A DNA stretch of 64,000 nucleotides from Setophaga petechia (lineage: Eukaryota; Chordata; Aves; Passeriformes; Parulidae). The notes under the pieces were generated by a model that did not search any database, was not told the DNA's origin, and worked only from the letters and a program-made list of their open reading frames with translations. Made by a program: the position numbers and the translations under genes. Below, piece by piece: positions 12,874 to 25,955 of this stretch; position 1 is the first letter of the stretch; each line of letters opens with the position of its first letter. Location: NCBI GenBank assembly GCA_024362935.1, contig JANCRA010000003.1:36827291-36891290 (forward strand), written 5' to 3'.

Positions 12874-15800
12874 AGGATGATGTTTAGAAGGTAAAGAGGA
12901 GCATGTATGTAGAACGAAACAGTTTAGAGTCACCAAGATAAAATAGTAGTGTTAGTTTTCCTAACAGATGGTTGGATAGATTAAAAATACAAAAATAATA
13001 CAATTATTTCCTCTTCCATAAGCTATTTGATTTTAAACACAAAATTATAAGAAATATTCCTTATTTCAAACTCATATGTGTGTTCTGTGTGTTCTATGAA
13101 AAATGCATACCTATTGCCTCTAAATTTAATTTCTTCTATGCAATTGCACACAAACTATTGCTTTACCTCAAGGTTTCTTCGTGCTTTTACTATAGGACAT
13201 AAAATACGAGTTTGAAGCAGTGAAAATCTTACTGCCTCCCATGCTGTAACTACTGTTTTTACTACCAGCTTCTCTGACATTTCAGTACCAATCTTCTGTG
13301 TGATGCTAGGACTGACAGAAACTCTAGTGACCAAAAGTCAACAGAAGTCCTTGGGTTGTGTGGGGTAAGTGGGAAGTTAAAATATTCCAGCAGAGAAAAA
13401 CCTGTAATTCTGGTATTTCTTTCACTGCAAATCATCTCCACTGTTTTTTGCAGCCTCCTCTAATCAGTGCTGTTCTTCTGTTGTTCAGCCTGGATATCTA
13501 AGAACTGTGGAAGGTGTTATGTTGTGTATGAACTCAAAGTATGAGGTGTGTATTGGAATGGTGTAAAAGATAGGTCACAAGATTTCAAGCTGAAATAAAG
13601 GAGATGCTGTCCAAGGAGAATTGTGGCCAGCCTGCCAAGAGGCATGCTAAATGGGAATGTGTTATAGAATATGACTTAGAGATGCAAAGTGCATTTTAAA
13701 CTTAGCAGATAGTGCAAAGCATATCGAGAAACAGACTCTCTGTTGTTGATAAAAATCTTTTCTTTCTCTTGTGTTTGATATAATTGTTTAAAAAAATTAT
13801 TTCCATCATAGATCCTGAAACATATATAAAAGCACATTAGAAAAATATTATTTAATTTTTTCCCCCACTAAATGTACAGGTGTACCATAATTTGTGGTTT
13901 GCCTTCTTTATATCCAATTACTATCATTCCCACTGGATCTCTTCTAGACTATTATCTGAAAGTTATTTTGATCATAAACTCTATAAATACAGCTTTGCAG
14001 AGAACTAAGTTCTTATTTTAGCCACGGGTTAGCCACTGTGGAGAGCACAGCAATAGTAGGAGTGTTTTTGTACTGCTTCCTTTTCAGTTAAATGGTGTAT
14101 ATATCATAAATTTATCAAGCTGATTGGGCACTGATTATCTGCACCTTGTAGACCTTGTACTGCTACTAACTAGAGAGGATTTTCCCTGGAGATAATTTTG
14201 TAGAGAAAAGGGATCTAAGATCTGTTTGGACATTTGGACCCTAAAATTCCTGCATGAGTGATTCTTTATTTTGCTGAAGGTTTTGTTTTCCTTTAGGGAA
14301 AAAAGTCCCAGCAACATAGTAGCATATCAGGTAAAACCAAAATTCTAATCAGAGATTCATTTCATATATTGTAGATTTATGATTCAGGAGGGGTTTAGAA
14401 ATCCAGCTGAAATGGGCAGCAAGTGTTCAGAATTTGGCAGCTGTGTCATTTCCTGCTGCTTAATCTGTTCATTTTAGTGTCAAAAGGAATTACAAGATAG
14501 ACCAATCACCAGAGCGACATTAAGAAAATCTCTTTTCATTGCTCTGCCCGATGTTTTAGCAGGTGAATTGTGCTGAATATTATTACACTGATTAGAGTAA
14601 GCATTAGGGTCATTGGAGGGTCAAGTTTTCCTTATTTGAGTCAATGTCTAACACTGCTTTCAGAACCCTCCAAATGGCCTAACACCTCCCTCACTTATCT
14701 CTTACAAGCAGCGTATTTGACAGAAAATGCAATCTCTGCTTCTTTCTCAAAGGACACACTGGAGGTGCAATGGAATAGAGGCCTATCATCCTGCTGAATT
14801 ACTCTGTTTGGGAAGGTGGTGATAATGTCTCTAAGTGGCTTCAATAATCTACTTCTTTCTCCTCACTCTCCCTGGGAAAACCATTTGAGATTATTCTGCT
14901 CTAGAAGGGAGCAGAAACAGCTAGGGCTTGAAATAGCTCTAAAGGATTTGAGTCTAGTTGCATAAATCCTGTAGAAGTAAAATACCTTCTGATCTCTTAA
15001 ACTTTACTGCATCTGCAAAACTAGACTGCAGCTCAAGTGTATATTGACCCTAGGACTTTGTTTACATTTGAAATAATTGTAGAAGATGGGTCTGTGAGAG
15101 AAAGATATTGATGAGAAAGTTCAAGATAAAGGTTTTACTTGGTCTAATTACTTTATTTTAGATGATTTTTGGTGGTATAATTGCAAGTGGCATATGGTTA
15201 TATGGTAATTTAAAAAAAAAATATCTCTAGTTTACTCAAAATATGAAAGATTTGTGAAAAGATAAATTAAGACCTTAAACATCTAGCTTTTAAATATATA
15301 ACAAAGCTAACTAACTTTTACTGCTTTAGCATACTTGGTCTTGGTCAAATCAATGAGCCTTCTTCCATTTTTATATATATCTTATTACTAAAGAATGCCA
15401 ATTTTCATACATTACCCCAGCCAATCACTGCCAGTGATAACTTCTGAGATTACTTATTGTTTCACTTAGACAAGCATGTAAGAAATGATGTATTTGCAGT
15501 TTGTGTAGAGTCATACACAGTTCAACAGAAAATCAAAAGCTGGCTAGTCAGCACAGGTTTAATATATTTATGAAGATATAACATCATGTACTTGATATTC
15601 TCAGTTGCCAAACTGTGTTCAGAAGCCCAAATTGGACATATCCTGCCTCAGAATTTAGATATGGGAAAGGCTTGTGAAGAAATTTATGTAGTTCCACTTC
15701 TTGGAGGAAGAAGTGATTTTAGAGAAATAACATCCTTTAAGCATGAATTTCAAACAAAAATACAGAAATTTTGATACATACGTTACCAGAAAAATTTAAT

Positions 15801-16716
15801 TTTTGGTCTCCATGAGTATTTGGAAGAGATAATTTGCACTAAAAAGTCCCTTCTTTCTGAGATATATAAAATGTTACAGCATAAATACCATGGATCTGTT
15901 TTTAAACTCTTGAGAGTCCTCTAGTTATGAGCTATTATCTTCAACCTATTTATTTATTAAATTATATCTTGAAATAAAATATGGATTTCTATATTTCCTA
16001 ATTTTCACTTTCCTTTTGAAAAAAAATAAACAACAAATGTTAAATAAATGTTCAATCCCCATATATATATTTTAGTAATGCTGGGATTGCTACTTTTAGT
16101 TACATTACAGGTATTTATGTCTACAATAAAACCTAATCTAAGAAATTTTTTTTATATTGTTAGTAAAACCCATTTAGATATTTCTTATAATTTTGTGTCT
16201 TTGTAATAATTTCTGATCTCTCTTCTTTACCACTACAATTCTCACTCTCTCTTTCAAAGGGGTATTATGCTCTCTTTGTGGAGTCTTGCTCAGAGATGGA
16301 AAATAAATCTTCAATTTTTCTGCTATTCATAGAAAGTTTTCTTCTTAAGAAGTATGACAGCAGGAACTTTTACCACTAATGTTTTGAAATATATTAAGAT
16401 GTTATCAGTTATGATGCCATGATATACATACATGTTATCAACCAGAAATTAGTAAATAATGCTATCCAGAGTTAAAAATAAAAGTTAAAAATAGGTGAAA
16501 TATGCATGGTAAAAAAATTTCACGCATAGAAATGTAGTACAATGTGCTTAAGTTGTTCTATGAAACTTGCCTCTTTTCAAGTATATTTAGTTTTCCAAGA
16601 TAAAACAGTGGATGATGTAGTGGATAAAAGTTGCTGCTTCTTGTTGTGAGCGAAAAATATGTCTTATTGTATTTTCATTCAAATACAGTGAAAGAAAAGC
16701 AATTTTTACTTTTCAG
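12874..16716. other. Unique AT-rich non-coding DNA
   Basis: No gene or identified repeat. Several frames of 60-75 codons exist but none has a recognisable domain. The last bases (tttttacttttcag, ending at 16716) form a good polypyrimidine tract and splice acceptor. Confidence 0.45.
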
Positions 16717-16813
16717 AGAGTACCTGATAGGAGAGCCCATCAGCAAGAAACTGGCAGTACCTGCCAGGGACACGGACCTGTTGGTGGTGGCTAAGGAGGC
16801 CCTCTTTCCATAG
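16717..16813 (+). CDS. Possible 3'-terminal coding exon, product unknown
   Basis: After a strong acceptor-like site (tttttacttttcag, AG at 16715-16716) a short frame reads EYLIGEPISKKLAVPARDTD and then LLVVAKEALFP, with a TAG stop at 16811-16813. The 32 codons are much richer in G and C at third positions (CTG, GTG, ATC, AAG, GCC) than the surrounding DNA, a feature of real exons. Composition returns to AT-rich within about 50 bases of the stop. No canonical AATAAA is seen in the next 280 bases; CATAAA near 17032 is a variant. I do not recognise the peptide. It could be a real last exon, a fragment of a decayed gene copy or a GC-rich repeat remnant; it shares 'gagcccatcagcaa' with the LTR 780 bases downstream, probably by chance. 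Confidence 0.3.
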
Positions 16814-17403
16814 CTGGAATTCAGTTATGAGCGGCAGTGTGGCTGGTGCTGAAAAACATGGCCTGACATGCTACGTTTGTCACTCTTGTTCTAATTTTTC
16901 TCTCTGGTAATATGACTGTTAAAGAAAGGAGGGTTTTCTAAGTATAATGAAAATACTCTCTGGTCAGTAGTTTTCATGGATAGAAGATATTTTCTGCGAT
17001 AGAAGCTGATAGATTCCTATTGAATGTATCCCATAAATGAAAACAACCCATTACTTTAAATAACACATGAATCTATGTATTAGAAAATACAAGTAAGAGA
17101 ATGATATCAACAGATTACCTTTTGTGCCTTCTACCTGAAACTGTTTGCTTTGTAGCAATATTTAAAGGTTGCTCAATACTGCACACTGTTAACAATGATA
17201 CCGTACTGGGGGCCTATGGCCTGTTATCAGAACTAATCACAGTACAGAGAGAGCTCATGCTTTGCCTGAAGGTCTTGCTAGCTGAGCTACTTGCTATTCT
17301 TCTATGTTTGAGTAAATGTGCTAAACAACAGAGTGCACACTAGGGAAAACAAATACTCTCTTCCTGGTCTTGATGGCTAATCTTATAGAAATTAAAGATG
17401 ACA
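16814..17403. other. Non-coding DNA before the LTR
   Basis: No supported gene or repeat. An 80-codon frame at 17101-17343 is leucine/cysteine-rich and looks like chance translation. Confidence 0.4.
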
Positions 17404-17408
17404 ATCAT
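17404..17408 (+). repeat. Target-site duplication, left copy
   Basis: ATCAT directly before the LTR, matched by GTCAT at 18499-18503 directly after it (4 of 5 bases). This supports retroviral integration and the LTR boundaries chosen here. Confidence 0.55.
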
Positions 17409-17820
17409 TGTATTGGGTTTGAGTGGCAACTTTTGAGGTTGGAGAGTACAGGGGCAGCTTCAGTAAGATGCTGCTGGAACCTTTAGAGCCACTGACTAAA
17501 GCTGAGCCCATCAGCAATAGTAATAGTACCCCTGTGATACCTTATTCAAAAACAGGGAGAGAAATCCCTGTTGCAGAACAGCAGCCACAGGGAGACTAAT
17601 GTGAGAAAAACAGCCCTGCAGATGCCAAGGTCAGTGCAGAAAGAGAGGCAGGAGCTGTTCCAGAGCAGAGATTCCCCTGTAGCTTGTGGAGGAGCCTGTG
17701 TTGAGCCAGGCTGTGCCCCTGCAGCCCATGGGGGTCCATGGTGAGGCAAATATCTACTTTCAGTCCATGGAGGAACCCATGATAGAAGGGGTGGATTTCC
17801 AAAGGAGGCTGTTACCCCCC

Positions 17821-18100
17821 TGGGAAGCCCACACTTCAGTGCAGTCTCCTGGCAGGACCTGTGGATTTGTGGGAGACCCACACTGGAGCAGGCTCCTGCA
17901 GGATCTGTGACTCCACAGGGAACTCAGGCTGGAGCAGCCTGGTCCTGAAGGACTGCTCCCTTTCCTGGGGAGAAAAGCCATGTTAGAGCAGTTCATGAGC
18001 TGCAGCCTGTTGGAAGGAGTCATGTTGGAGAAGTTCATGGAGAATTGTATCCAATGGGATGTACCCCATGCTGAAGCAGGGGAAGAGTGTGAGTCCTCCC
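17821..18100 (+). repeat. Degenerate ~47-bp tandem array inside the LTR
   Basis: Six units start at about 17821, 17870, 17917, 17966, 18011 and 18055, giving spacings of 49, 47, 49, 45 and 44. Each opens with a TGGGA-like box (tgggaag, tgggaga, agggaac, tggggag, tggaagg, tgggatg). It is followed about 14-20 bases later by a GGAGCAG-like box (ttcagtgcag, ctggagcag, ctggagcag, ttagagcag, ttggagaag, ctgaagcag). The units are well diverged from each other. Confidence 0.6.
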
Positions 18101-18297
18101 TCTGAGGAGGAAGGATGAGGGGAGATGTGATGAACTTACTGTAATCCCCCTTCTCTGTGCCTCTGTGCCATTGTCATTGGAAGATGGAGAGAAAATTGTG
18201 GGAGTGAGACTGAGCCCAGGAGCAAGCAGGGAGTGAGAGGAAGTTGTTTGAAGGTTTAGTTTTTTATTTCTCATTATCCTGCAGTGACTTTATTGGC

Positions 18298-18303
18298 AAT
18301 AAA
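18298..18303 (+). promoter_or_regulatory. LTR polyadenylation signal
   Basis: AATAAA in the sense of the LTR, within 'ggcaataaattaaatt', about 195 bases before the LTR end. A second AATAAA overlaps shortly after, at about 18311. Confidence 0.6.
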
Positions 18304-18498
18304 TTAAATTAATAAATTAAATTTATTCTCTGAGGTGAGTCTGTCTTTCCCATGACAGTAATTGTGAGTGATCTCCCTTGCCCTTAGCTTGACTCGTGAG
18401 TCTTTTGTTATATTTACTGTCCCCTGTCTAGGTGAGGAAGGGGAGTGATAGAAAAGCATGTTGGGCACCTGTCATGCAGTCAGGGTCACCCCACCACT

Positions 18499-18503
18499 GT
18501 CAT
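18499..18503 (+). repeat. Target-site duplication, right copy
   Basis: GTCAT; partner of ATCAT at 17404-17408. Confidence 0.55.
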
Positions 18504-21500
18504 TTAGAGTTTAAAAATAGGTAAAGAAGATGAGACCACCTTGACACCAATGTTTTCCTATTATTGCATATAGGTGTGAAATCTCAAGGTTACTTTAAAG
18601 AATTAATGGGTTGTAGTTATTTCACTCATGCACCCTAACTCATCACACTAGAGGAAACCTTGGTGATAAAGGATGACCCCTCACAGCAAATCGTATCTAG
18701 GAGGCTAGATCAAACACCAAAATGTGAGTTTCCACAAGTTGCTGCTCTAAACAGCAATTGAAATACTTCAGGGACTCATAGCTGACAACCCAATGTTCAA
18801 GAAAGATGATGAATGAAAAGGTGGATAATTGCAAGGAAAACATCTGACAGTTTCATTTAGTTAAAATTCTAACTGCAGCTATTTGGAAGGATTGATTTTA
18901 TTTTGCTTTGCAACGGACAAAGTAGGAGGCAAGGAGCAAGTGCAAGAGGCAGCTCAGTAAAAGAATGCCTGTTTTGACCTGTGATACTGACTAGACCATG
19001 CATTTTACCAAGAAAAAATACTGTACTAGCTGTGTAACACAGCAATTGTTAGCTTTGCTGAAGGTTGATTTTGGATTCAGATTTGATTTAGATTTTTACA
19101 GCCAATATGATTTGTGTCTTCTGAATATGCTTGGAGATCTGGACTTCCTTTAAATAACACTCTATACAAATATGAATTCACATAACTCTCTACTTGCCCA
19201 TTCTAAAATGGATTGAATCACTCAGAATCTGTGTTAATATCTTTGTCTAGCATAGTAAATTGTGTTACCCCAGGAGGGATTGAGTGTGAACATTCCTATT
19301 GTGTATTTTGCTATTTAGAGGCCAGTGTTGTTGCTCCGGGAGTGGGAGAACCCTTTGAAATGGTGCTGGTTTTGCTTTGTCTTATATTTTTGTCCTTTGA
19401 AAAGTGTTATTCTGAGATAAACTCATGTGAGCATCCAGCTGTTTCATGGGGCAGAAACATTTGCAGGGATGTTTCAGTGCTTTGGATAGGTTTCAACTGA
19501 ATACTTTTGAAAGGTAATGTTACTGCTCTTCATTACTTGGGATGTCTCACTGTTTTCATTACTTGTAGAAGAAACTGTGTTTCTTTCCTCTTACTATACT
19601 GTCAAATACTTAGTAGGGATATTACTGAAAATAAATCAATAGGAATAGTGCACTAATGCAAGTGCTTCTCTTTGATGAGAAATGGAGAATAGCATAGTTA
19701 GCGTGGAAGGTTAAAGGCAGCCATACTGCATATATGTCTCAATGGATTTTGTACACAAACTCTGCATTTCATGTGTCAGCCCATTTGCTGTTATAATTGG
19801 ACTAAGTTAATCTAAGATAAAATAAAGCTGAAATCCTGAGTTTCTTACATCATTTTCAGAAAGTGATGAAGTGAAACCATTACTTAAAAGCTCTATTTTT
19901 TTTTTTTTAGAGGACACGATTGTTAAAAGAAATGTATACTTTTCAGAAATAATAGTATAATTTCATTAGAAATGAGGGGCCTTTTGTAAGAGAGTAGAGT
20001 AACAGAGAAGAAGAGAGAGGAAAAAACCTGCACTGTTGAGGATTCCAAATTTCGCTTTCTGTCTGAGACTGATGAAATGGATGTATAGTCAAATAAAAAT
20101 TACCATTTAAATAAGGTTTAAACACCAGAAAATGATGTACAAAATGTACAGAAGGATACGAGAAGGTTCTCCAGCCCATCTTTGGATATTTATATGTCCT
20201 TGTCCTCCAGAAGACAACATCTGCAGTGTACAGTTCCTGAAACGTAATCTAACTGAATTTTACAACATTACCGATCGATTGCTGATGTGTTCTAATGCTT
20301 GCTTGTAGAAATTACCCTAAAATGTGTTGTCTTTGTGATAATTGGGTAATATTTCTTTTTGAGCTACCCAGAATGCTTAATGGAGAGTAGTTTAATCTCT
20401 TTACAGTGGTCTTTTACATCCCTCAGTTGCGTCCTCTCTAAACTGAATAACAGCTACTTGTTTCATTTGCTGTCGCATTTGTTTTACTTGCTGTCACAAA
20501 GTACAGGTTCAAGATCACTGTTTGCTGTCTAGAAGTGTGACTTCCCATTACAGAGATAATTTTGAATTGAAAATTTTCCAGGGCAGAGTAGTCTAAAAAT
20601 ACAATTTCCTTTGTCTCACTGACAATTTCTAGACTACGCTTTAAGGTTTCATAATTACTTTTTCCATTAAGCCTGCTTATTCTGACTTGAGGTCACTTTC
20701 TGACCAGCAATATTCCATATTCCACTGATCTTTACAGGTCAGTAAGTTCAGTTACAATCATTTAACCATAAGAACTACGTTTTTTCGTCTGTTGGTGCAT
20801 CTGGATAAGATTAGGTTTTATGCTCAGAAATGTGATGAAAGTCTCAATAGTTCTTCTACATGTGAGATTTTAAGCTTACTACCCATGAAATATTTCAGTT
20901 AGCAGGAACTGTTTTGCTTAAAGGGGCACATTGCTGCTGTGAGTGCTGGCTCTGTGCTGAGCCTTTTGGTGCAGTCTGTAAGGCTGATTGTCTTACAGCA
21001 CTTCATTTGAAACACCTTCACTCGTTGACTTACAGACGTTTTTCCTTGAACGTGCTGTGAGTATCAACCTGCCTGTGGCTTTTCATAACATGGTTTTTTT
21101 GGTTGTCTTGATCTAGTCGTTGTCTTTCATGTAGCGTGTCAGTAAATGGGCATGAAGTTCAAGTTCTTTCTTTGAAACCCATTGACTCAGTCTCCTCAAA
21201 TAACACTAAGAATAAAACTTAGACCTGTCTGTAATTAAACTTATTAGCCTCCTATACTGTAGACATTAGATTTTGCTTTACTCTTTATGCTTGTGGACTC
21301 TCACATATATATATATATCCCCTGCATATCAACTATAAACAACAGCAGAGATTCTCAGTTTTAGGATAAGGTTGCTCATTCATTTTGTTTTGTCTGTACT
21401 TGTGAATGGATTATTCTCCCAGCGTGGCATTTTAAGGATTTATCAAACATGTGTGGAATTTGGTAAATGAAATAAATTTTGAGAATTTATTTCTTTTATA

Positions 21501-24500
21501 ATTTTCAAAGTTGGAACATGAGTTTTGCAACATTTTATATTTTCTTAATGTTATTCACTGGTAGTTATTTCTTGAAACAGAAAGACTACAAAGTGAGGTA
21601 GTTGGTTTTGCCTCCATTTAGATAAAAGTCATATTCATTTCCAGGTTTGGTTTGGGTTTTGTTCATGTTAGTTGTTTTTTTAGTTCAAACAGATCCATAC
21701 ACATAGATTAATGCCTAAAACCATCACTGAATCATGTTTATGATTTTTATATTTTTTTACACATGCATTGACGTAAATAAGAGGCATTATGTGTTTACAA
21801 CCTATGAAAGTCCAGATGGTTTTGATGCTGAGGACCCTGAGTACCCATATGTGGCTAAATAAACAAATGTGTGTTGATTTTCAATGCTTCCACACAACAA
21901 ACATTCCTACTGACTAGAAGAAAAGACCAAGATGCCTACCAGAACTTCTAGAATACCTGCTATCTTTGTTTGTTTACTGTTTTAAGTGTTTAAAAACTGT
22001 GCATCCCCCCCAAAAAATACAGATCTATCATAGTACTAGGATTGACATATTTTCCTTTTTCACTTCTCAAGTTCTTGCAGAAATGTATTCCATTTTTTTA
22101 AATGGCAAGAGAACTAAAGTAGCTTGCTGTTCTGTTAGAGAAACTTTAATTATAGCGCTTGCAGGTGAGAAGAGAGGCAGTAGGTCATGTCTTTATTAAA
22201 ACATATCTAATTAAGTAATGTGGATAAAGCTTTCCCTTCTTACAATATGTCACATTTTTGATAAAATTCTGACAGCTGATTGGGCTGGAGTTAAAGAGTA
22301 AGTTTCGGGTCAACCAGTGCACTCAGATGTTGCTTTCCCATTGAAGCCACACTCAGCCAAGGCAACAGGAGTCAGTTTTAATGAGGCTGGAACTGCCTCT
22401 GAAGGAGACAGATGATGAATTAGTCATACAAGAAGAAGGAGACATAAAGGTACATACAGAGGATCTAAAGTAGTTTTGGCAAACAAAGAAAGGTGATTTC
22501 CTACTGTTGGCCCTCACAAGTCCTTCAAAATGAAAGTAACAAATGGCAGAGGCAGTGTCACTAGGTTGTGATGACATTTCTTTAGAAGCTGATTGTTGTC
22601 AAGGGTATCACTCTAAAGAAGAATCAGAGAAGGGCTTTTCTGATTTTTGGTTGACATCTCCTATTTATCCTTGTGCGCGGCAGACTGCTTCAAATTGTGG
22701 CAAGGTTTGTCTCATCCCACAACTGTGATATCCATTTTGTGTTTACAGCTACATGAGCAAATCATGATGTCAAAGTAGTGAATTTTGATGGAAAATCTGA
22801 AGCCTGATTTAATGGTAATTAAAATTAAACCTTGAAAGAAAATCTATTCATAAAAACTGGCTTATCAGTGAAGGGGCTGACATTTCTGTGATTTCTTTCC
22901 TACTTCATATTCTGGAGTGTGTCGCCCAATGTTAGTAAATTTATCCTCATAAACAAGTTATGATTTAATAAAATAATATTCCATCTGTTTACTTAGAAAT
23001 AACTGAGGCAAAACTTGAGTGGACAGGTCTTAACAGTATATTTCTTTTATTTTATTATTTATGATTAATTTTTTATTACATTATAACTACTAGTCTCTTA
23101 GACCTATAGAAAACCCAGTATTTAGAGTAGATATATTGAGCAACTGAATTATATTGATGTTGCTCTGTAATGTTCAACCTCCAAACCCAGTAAAATTCTT
23201 GCAGAAGCAAATTACAGTTTTAGTATGGAGAGGATTTGAGGAAACTGAGACCCCCTGTAAAGAAGTCACTTGCTTAAGGTTGCATGAGTAGCCCAAAATA
23301 GAGGAGATTTACAAGTGGACCACAAGCACAAAACTGTCCTTCCTCCTTTAAAGTAATGGATCTGAGTAGAAATATATCTGTCTTGTTGTTGGTTTTAGAT
23401 AAGAAAATGGAATTGTCACAAATACACTTACTGATTTTTTTCAGGAAGTTGAGAAAATATAAATCTTGATATTCTTTTCTGAGTGTGCTACCATTATAAA
23501 AGCTATGGCAGTTAGAGGTTTTTAGCTATTTTATTAGTTTGATGCATCATAAATCAAATAACTCAGCAGTTTTATTCACTATAGGCAGAAATACTTGCAT
23601 TATTCTCAACTTTTCCAGTACAGCTAATAGTCGCAATTCTGCAAACCTTAACTACTGTGAGTGGTTCCTGCTAAGTCAATTAGTTTAATGAAGCTAACTT
23701 AGAGTAATAGGAATTAAGTAACTGCTGAAAAATATGCTACAATAAACTATGTTCTTTGTGATAATTTATGCAAAAAAACACTTTTGATTCTAGGATACAG
23801 CGGCAAAATATTCCAGTAATTAAACATGTCAGAACATATATTAAACTGTTTCAAGAACTGCTTCCTGGCATAAGATAGCATTTTATTCTTTAGATGTTAT
23901 TTGAGTATGCAGAACATTACAGTCTGTGCTCAACTGAATTAGCAGAATTGAACATTCTCACCATTCAAAGCCTTTAAAACCCTGAACCAGATCCTAAAAA
24001 TCTCCATTCTCTTATTTTCTGAATTTTGTGATTGTTTTTGTTGCTTGGCTGTTTGGTTTTATAGGGGGAATTCTTTGTAAGGGTTTGGTACTTTTTATTT
24101 TCTTTCATCTTTTTATATATGCAGCATTAAAATCTGATTACTGAGAAAAGCATGAAAATTACAATTTTGCAAAACAGATTCATTCTTGGAGTAGTGTTTT
24201 AAAGGTAAACCCAGCATAAAAAAGTATGCTAAGGCAATAAGTCTTGTCAGCATTGTTAATGATGTAAAGCTCTTTTCAAATAATCTTCCTTCTCCAAAAT
24301 GATTGGTGAATTTGGTCATTTTATCTAATTAATTTTCATTTTGATGAAAGACAAATGATATATTAGTTAGGATTTGTGAGCCTTTCTGTGTCAGTGTTAA
24401 TTTCAAGAAAGCAATCTCAAAGGAGTTTTCTAATAAAATTTGTTTAGACTGAAAGCACAATCAGGGGTGGCATGAACCAGTTTCTTAGGGGCTCAAGGCT

Positions 24501-25838
24501 TCAAGGCTACAGATCTCCCTAAGACAAGGAATATTTCCAGTCTATAATACTGTTCTGTTTGACTTAAAATATATTAGAATATCTTGACTTTTCTTCTGGC
24601 TACCAACATTTGTCCACAGAGATAAACCCCTTCCTTTTCTAAGAGAAATATATACCCATCAAGAAACCCCAGGATACATGATCATATTTATTTACCCAGA
24701 TTGTCATGTCTTTTTCTCTTGATCATGCTTTAGTGTTGGGATCAGTGAGCTATGAAGCTGTGTATTTCTGAGTTTTCCTCTGACTAGCAAAGAGTCTAGA
24801 GGGTGATCATTTCCTCTCTACTCAGACCAATTTTCTTTACAACTGAACAGAGAATTTTAATTGTTTGGCAGGAAACCAACATGTTTACTGAAAGAAAGTA
24901 AACGTCCTCAGACTTTTCAGAGCTTCTCCCTAACGTTTTTTTTCAATGCCTGATTATTTTATACTTTTGTGAATATACTAATTTAACATGAAGATGTGAA
25001 TAAGAAGAGAAGAGCCTAGAAACAGGAGTACCTGCTAGTTCTTACTACTTCTGTTACAGTCAGGACAATATTCTGAATATTCCTCAACTACTTTTCAGAG
25101 TCTTATTCACAAAAAACCCACTAGTTAACTCAATTGAGAATCTTCTATATACTTTTGAAGTTTCCTGTTGATTTAATCTTTATTTTTACTTGATTATCAA
25201 ATGTACAAATCTATAATTATTCCAAATAGAAAAATAAAACATTTTACTTTACATATTGAACATCTAGTAATAAAGAAGATTTATATGCTCAAATGAAAAG
25301 AATTAAGATACATGCATTGGCCTGGTTTGACAGCAAGCTTATAAGCTATAATGATGCTTATATTTCATTTTCTGGTGATGGAATTCAATGGTTTAGGGGC
25401 TCTGAGTATCTAAAAATAATTAAGAAAAAATCACATTGGAAAGACTGACATTTCAATAGCAATCAATACCCTTATGAGATCAGAAAAATACAGATATTCA
25501 GACAGTATGCTAGATTCTGAGTGGATGTAGCTGTTTTCCAAACTAGGCAAGTTACTGAAGATGGTGAATCTGCTCTCTGAAGCAGTTACTGAAATAGAGT
25601 GGCAATGAGTTATGCTCCCCCAGGACTTTCCTATACAAAATTTATTCTACTCAAGTAAAGCTGCCTTTACAACCCTCACCATTTAAAGTTGCAAATAATG
25701 CAGTGTTTTAAGTGCAAACGAGTTTATGTGTACTCTGCTAGGTTGTTATTCTTAGCATCAGTGAAGTATGAAGATAGGCTTGTGACTTTTGTATCATATT
25801 TCTCAAGTAACTTATTAAAACTGACTCTTATATTTTAG
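18504..25838. other. Unique AT-rich non-coding DNA
   Basis: No recognised gene, RNA gene or transposon. A T run lies at about 19898-19909 and a short (AT)n run at about 21305-21317. Reading frames of 60-95 codons carry no motif I know. A 30-codon acidic frame at 22381-22473 looks mildly protein-like but lacks a convincing acceptor. Confidence 0.4.
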
Positions 25839-25955
25839 AGATGATTGTTGAAGTGAGCAACTTCATTGAGATGAATGGAGAAAATATCTTTTCCCTGAAG
25901 CATCTTTGCCATCTTTTCAGCCATTATTTGCAGCAGGACCTTATATCAAATTTGC
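25839..25955 (+). other. Weak internal-exon-like segment
   Basis: Bounded by 'tatattttag' (AG at 25837-25838) and a GTATGA donor-like hexamer at 25956. The segment is 117 bases, an exact 39 codons, open in one frame (MIVEVSNFIEMNGENIF, then SLKHLCHLFSHYLQQDL). The donor is a poor match to consensus and the protein is not recognised, so chance is the likelier explanation. Confidence 0.15.

Larger units (their letters stand above)
17409..18498 (+). mobile_element. Solo LTR of an avian endogenous retrovirus (family A)
   Basis: The element starts TGTATTGGGTTTGAGTGGCA and ends in 'agggtcaccccaccact', where the expected terminal CA has become CT. I recognise it from memory as a widespread avian ERV LTR, probably ERVL-like. 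It is 1,090 bases long and has a plus-orientation AATAAA at 18298-18303 followed by a T-rich, GT-containing region, as expected near an R/U5 boundary. A 5-bp imperfect duplication flanks it. No retroviral gag, pol or env coding lies on either side, so the internal part was lost by LTR-LTR recombination. Several overlapping open frames (up to 111 codons) across it on both strands are by-products of GC-rich repetitive sequence, not genes. Its middle contains a degenerate array of about 47-bp units. Confidence 0.85.

Noticed and set aside
17546..18274. Several overlapping open frames of 68-111 codons on both strands
   Set aside because: They all lie inside the GC-rich LTR at 17409-18498; frames on both strands in the same place and no motifs indicate chance.
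22381..22473. Acidic 30-codon frame (MRLELPLKETDDELVIQEEG...) with a donor-like GTACAT at 22450
   Set aside because: The upstream AG lacks a pyrimidine tract, the stop comes soon after, and nothing in the peptide is recognisable; too weak to list as an exon.
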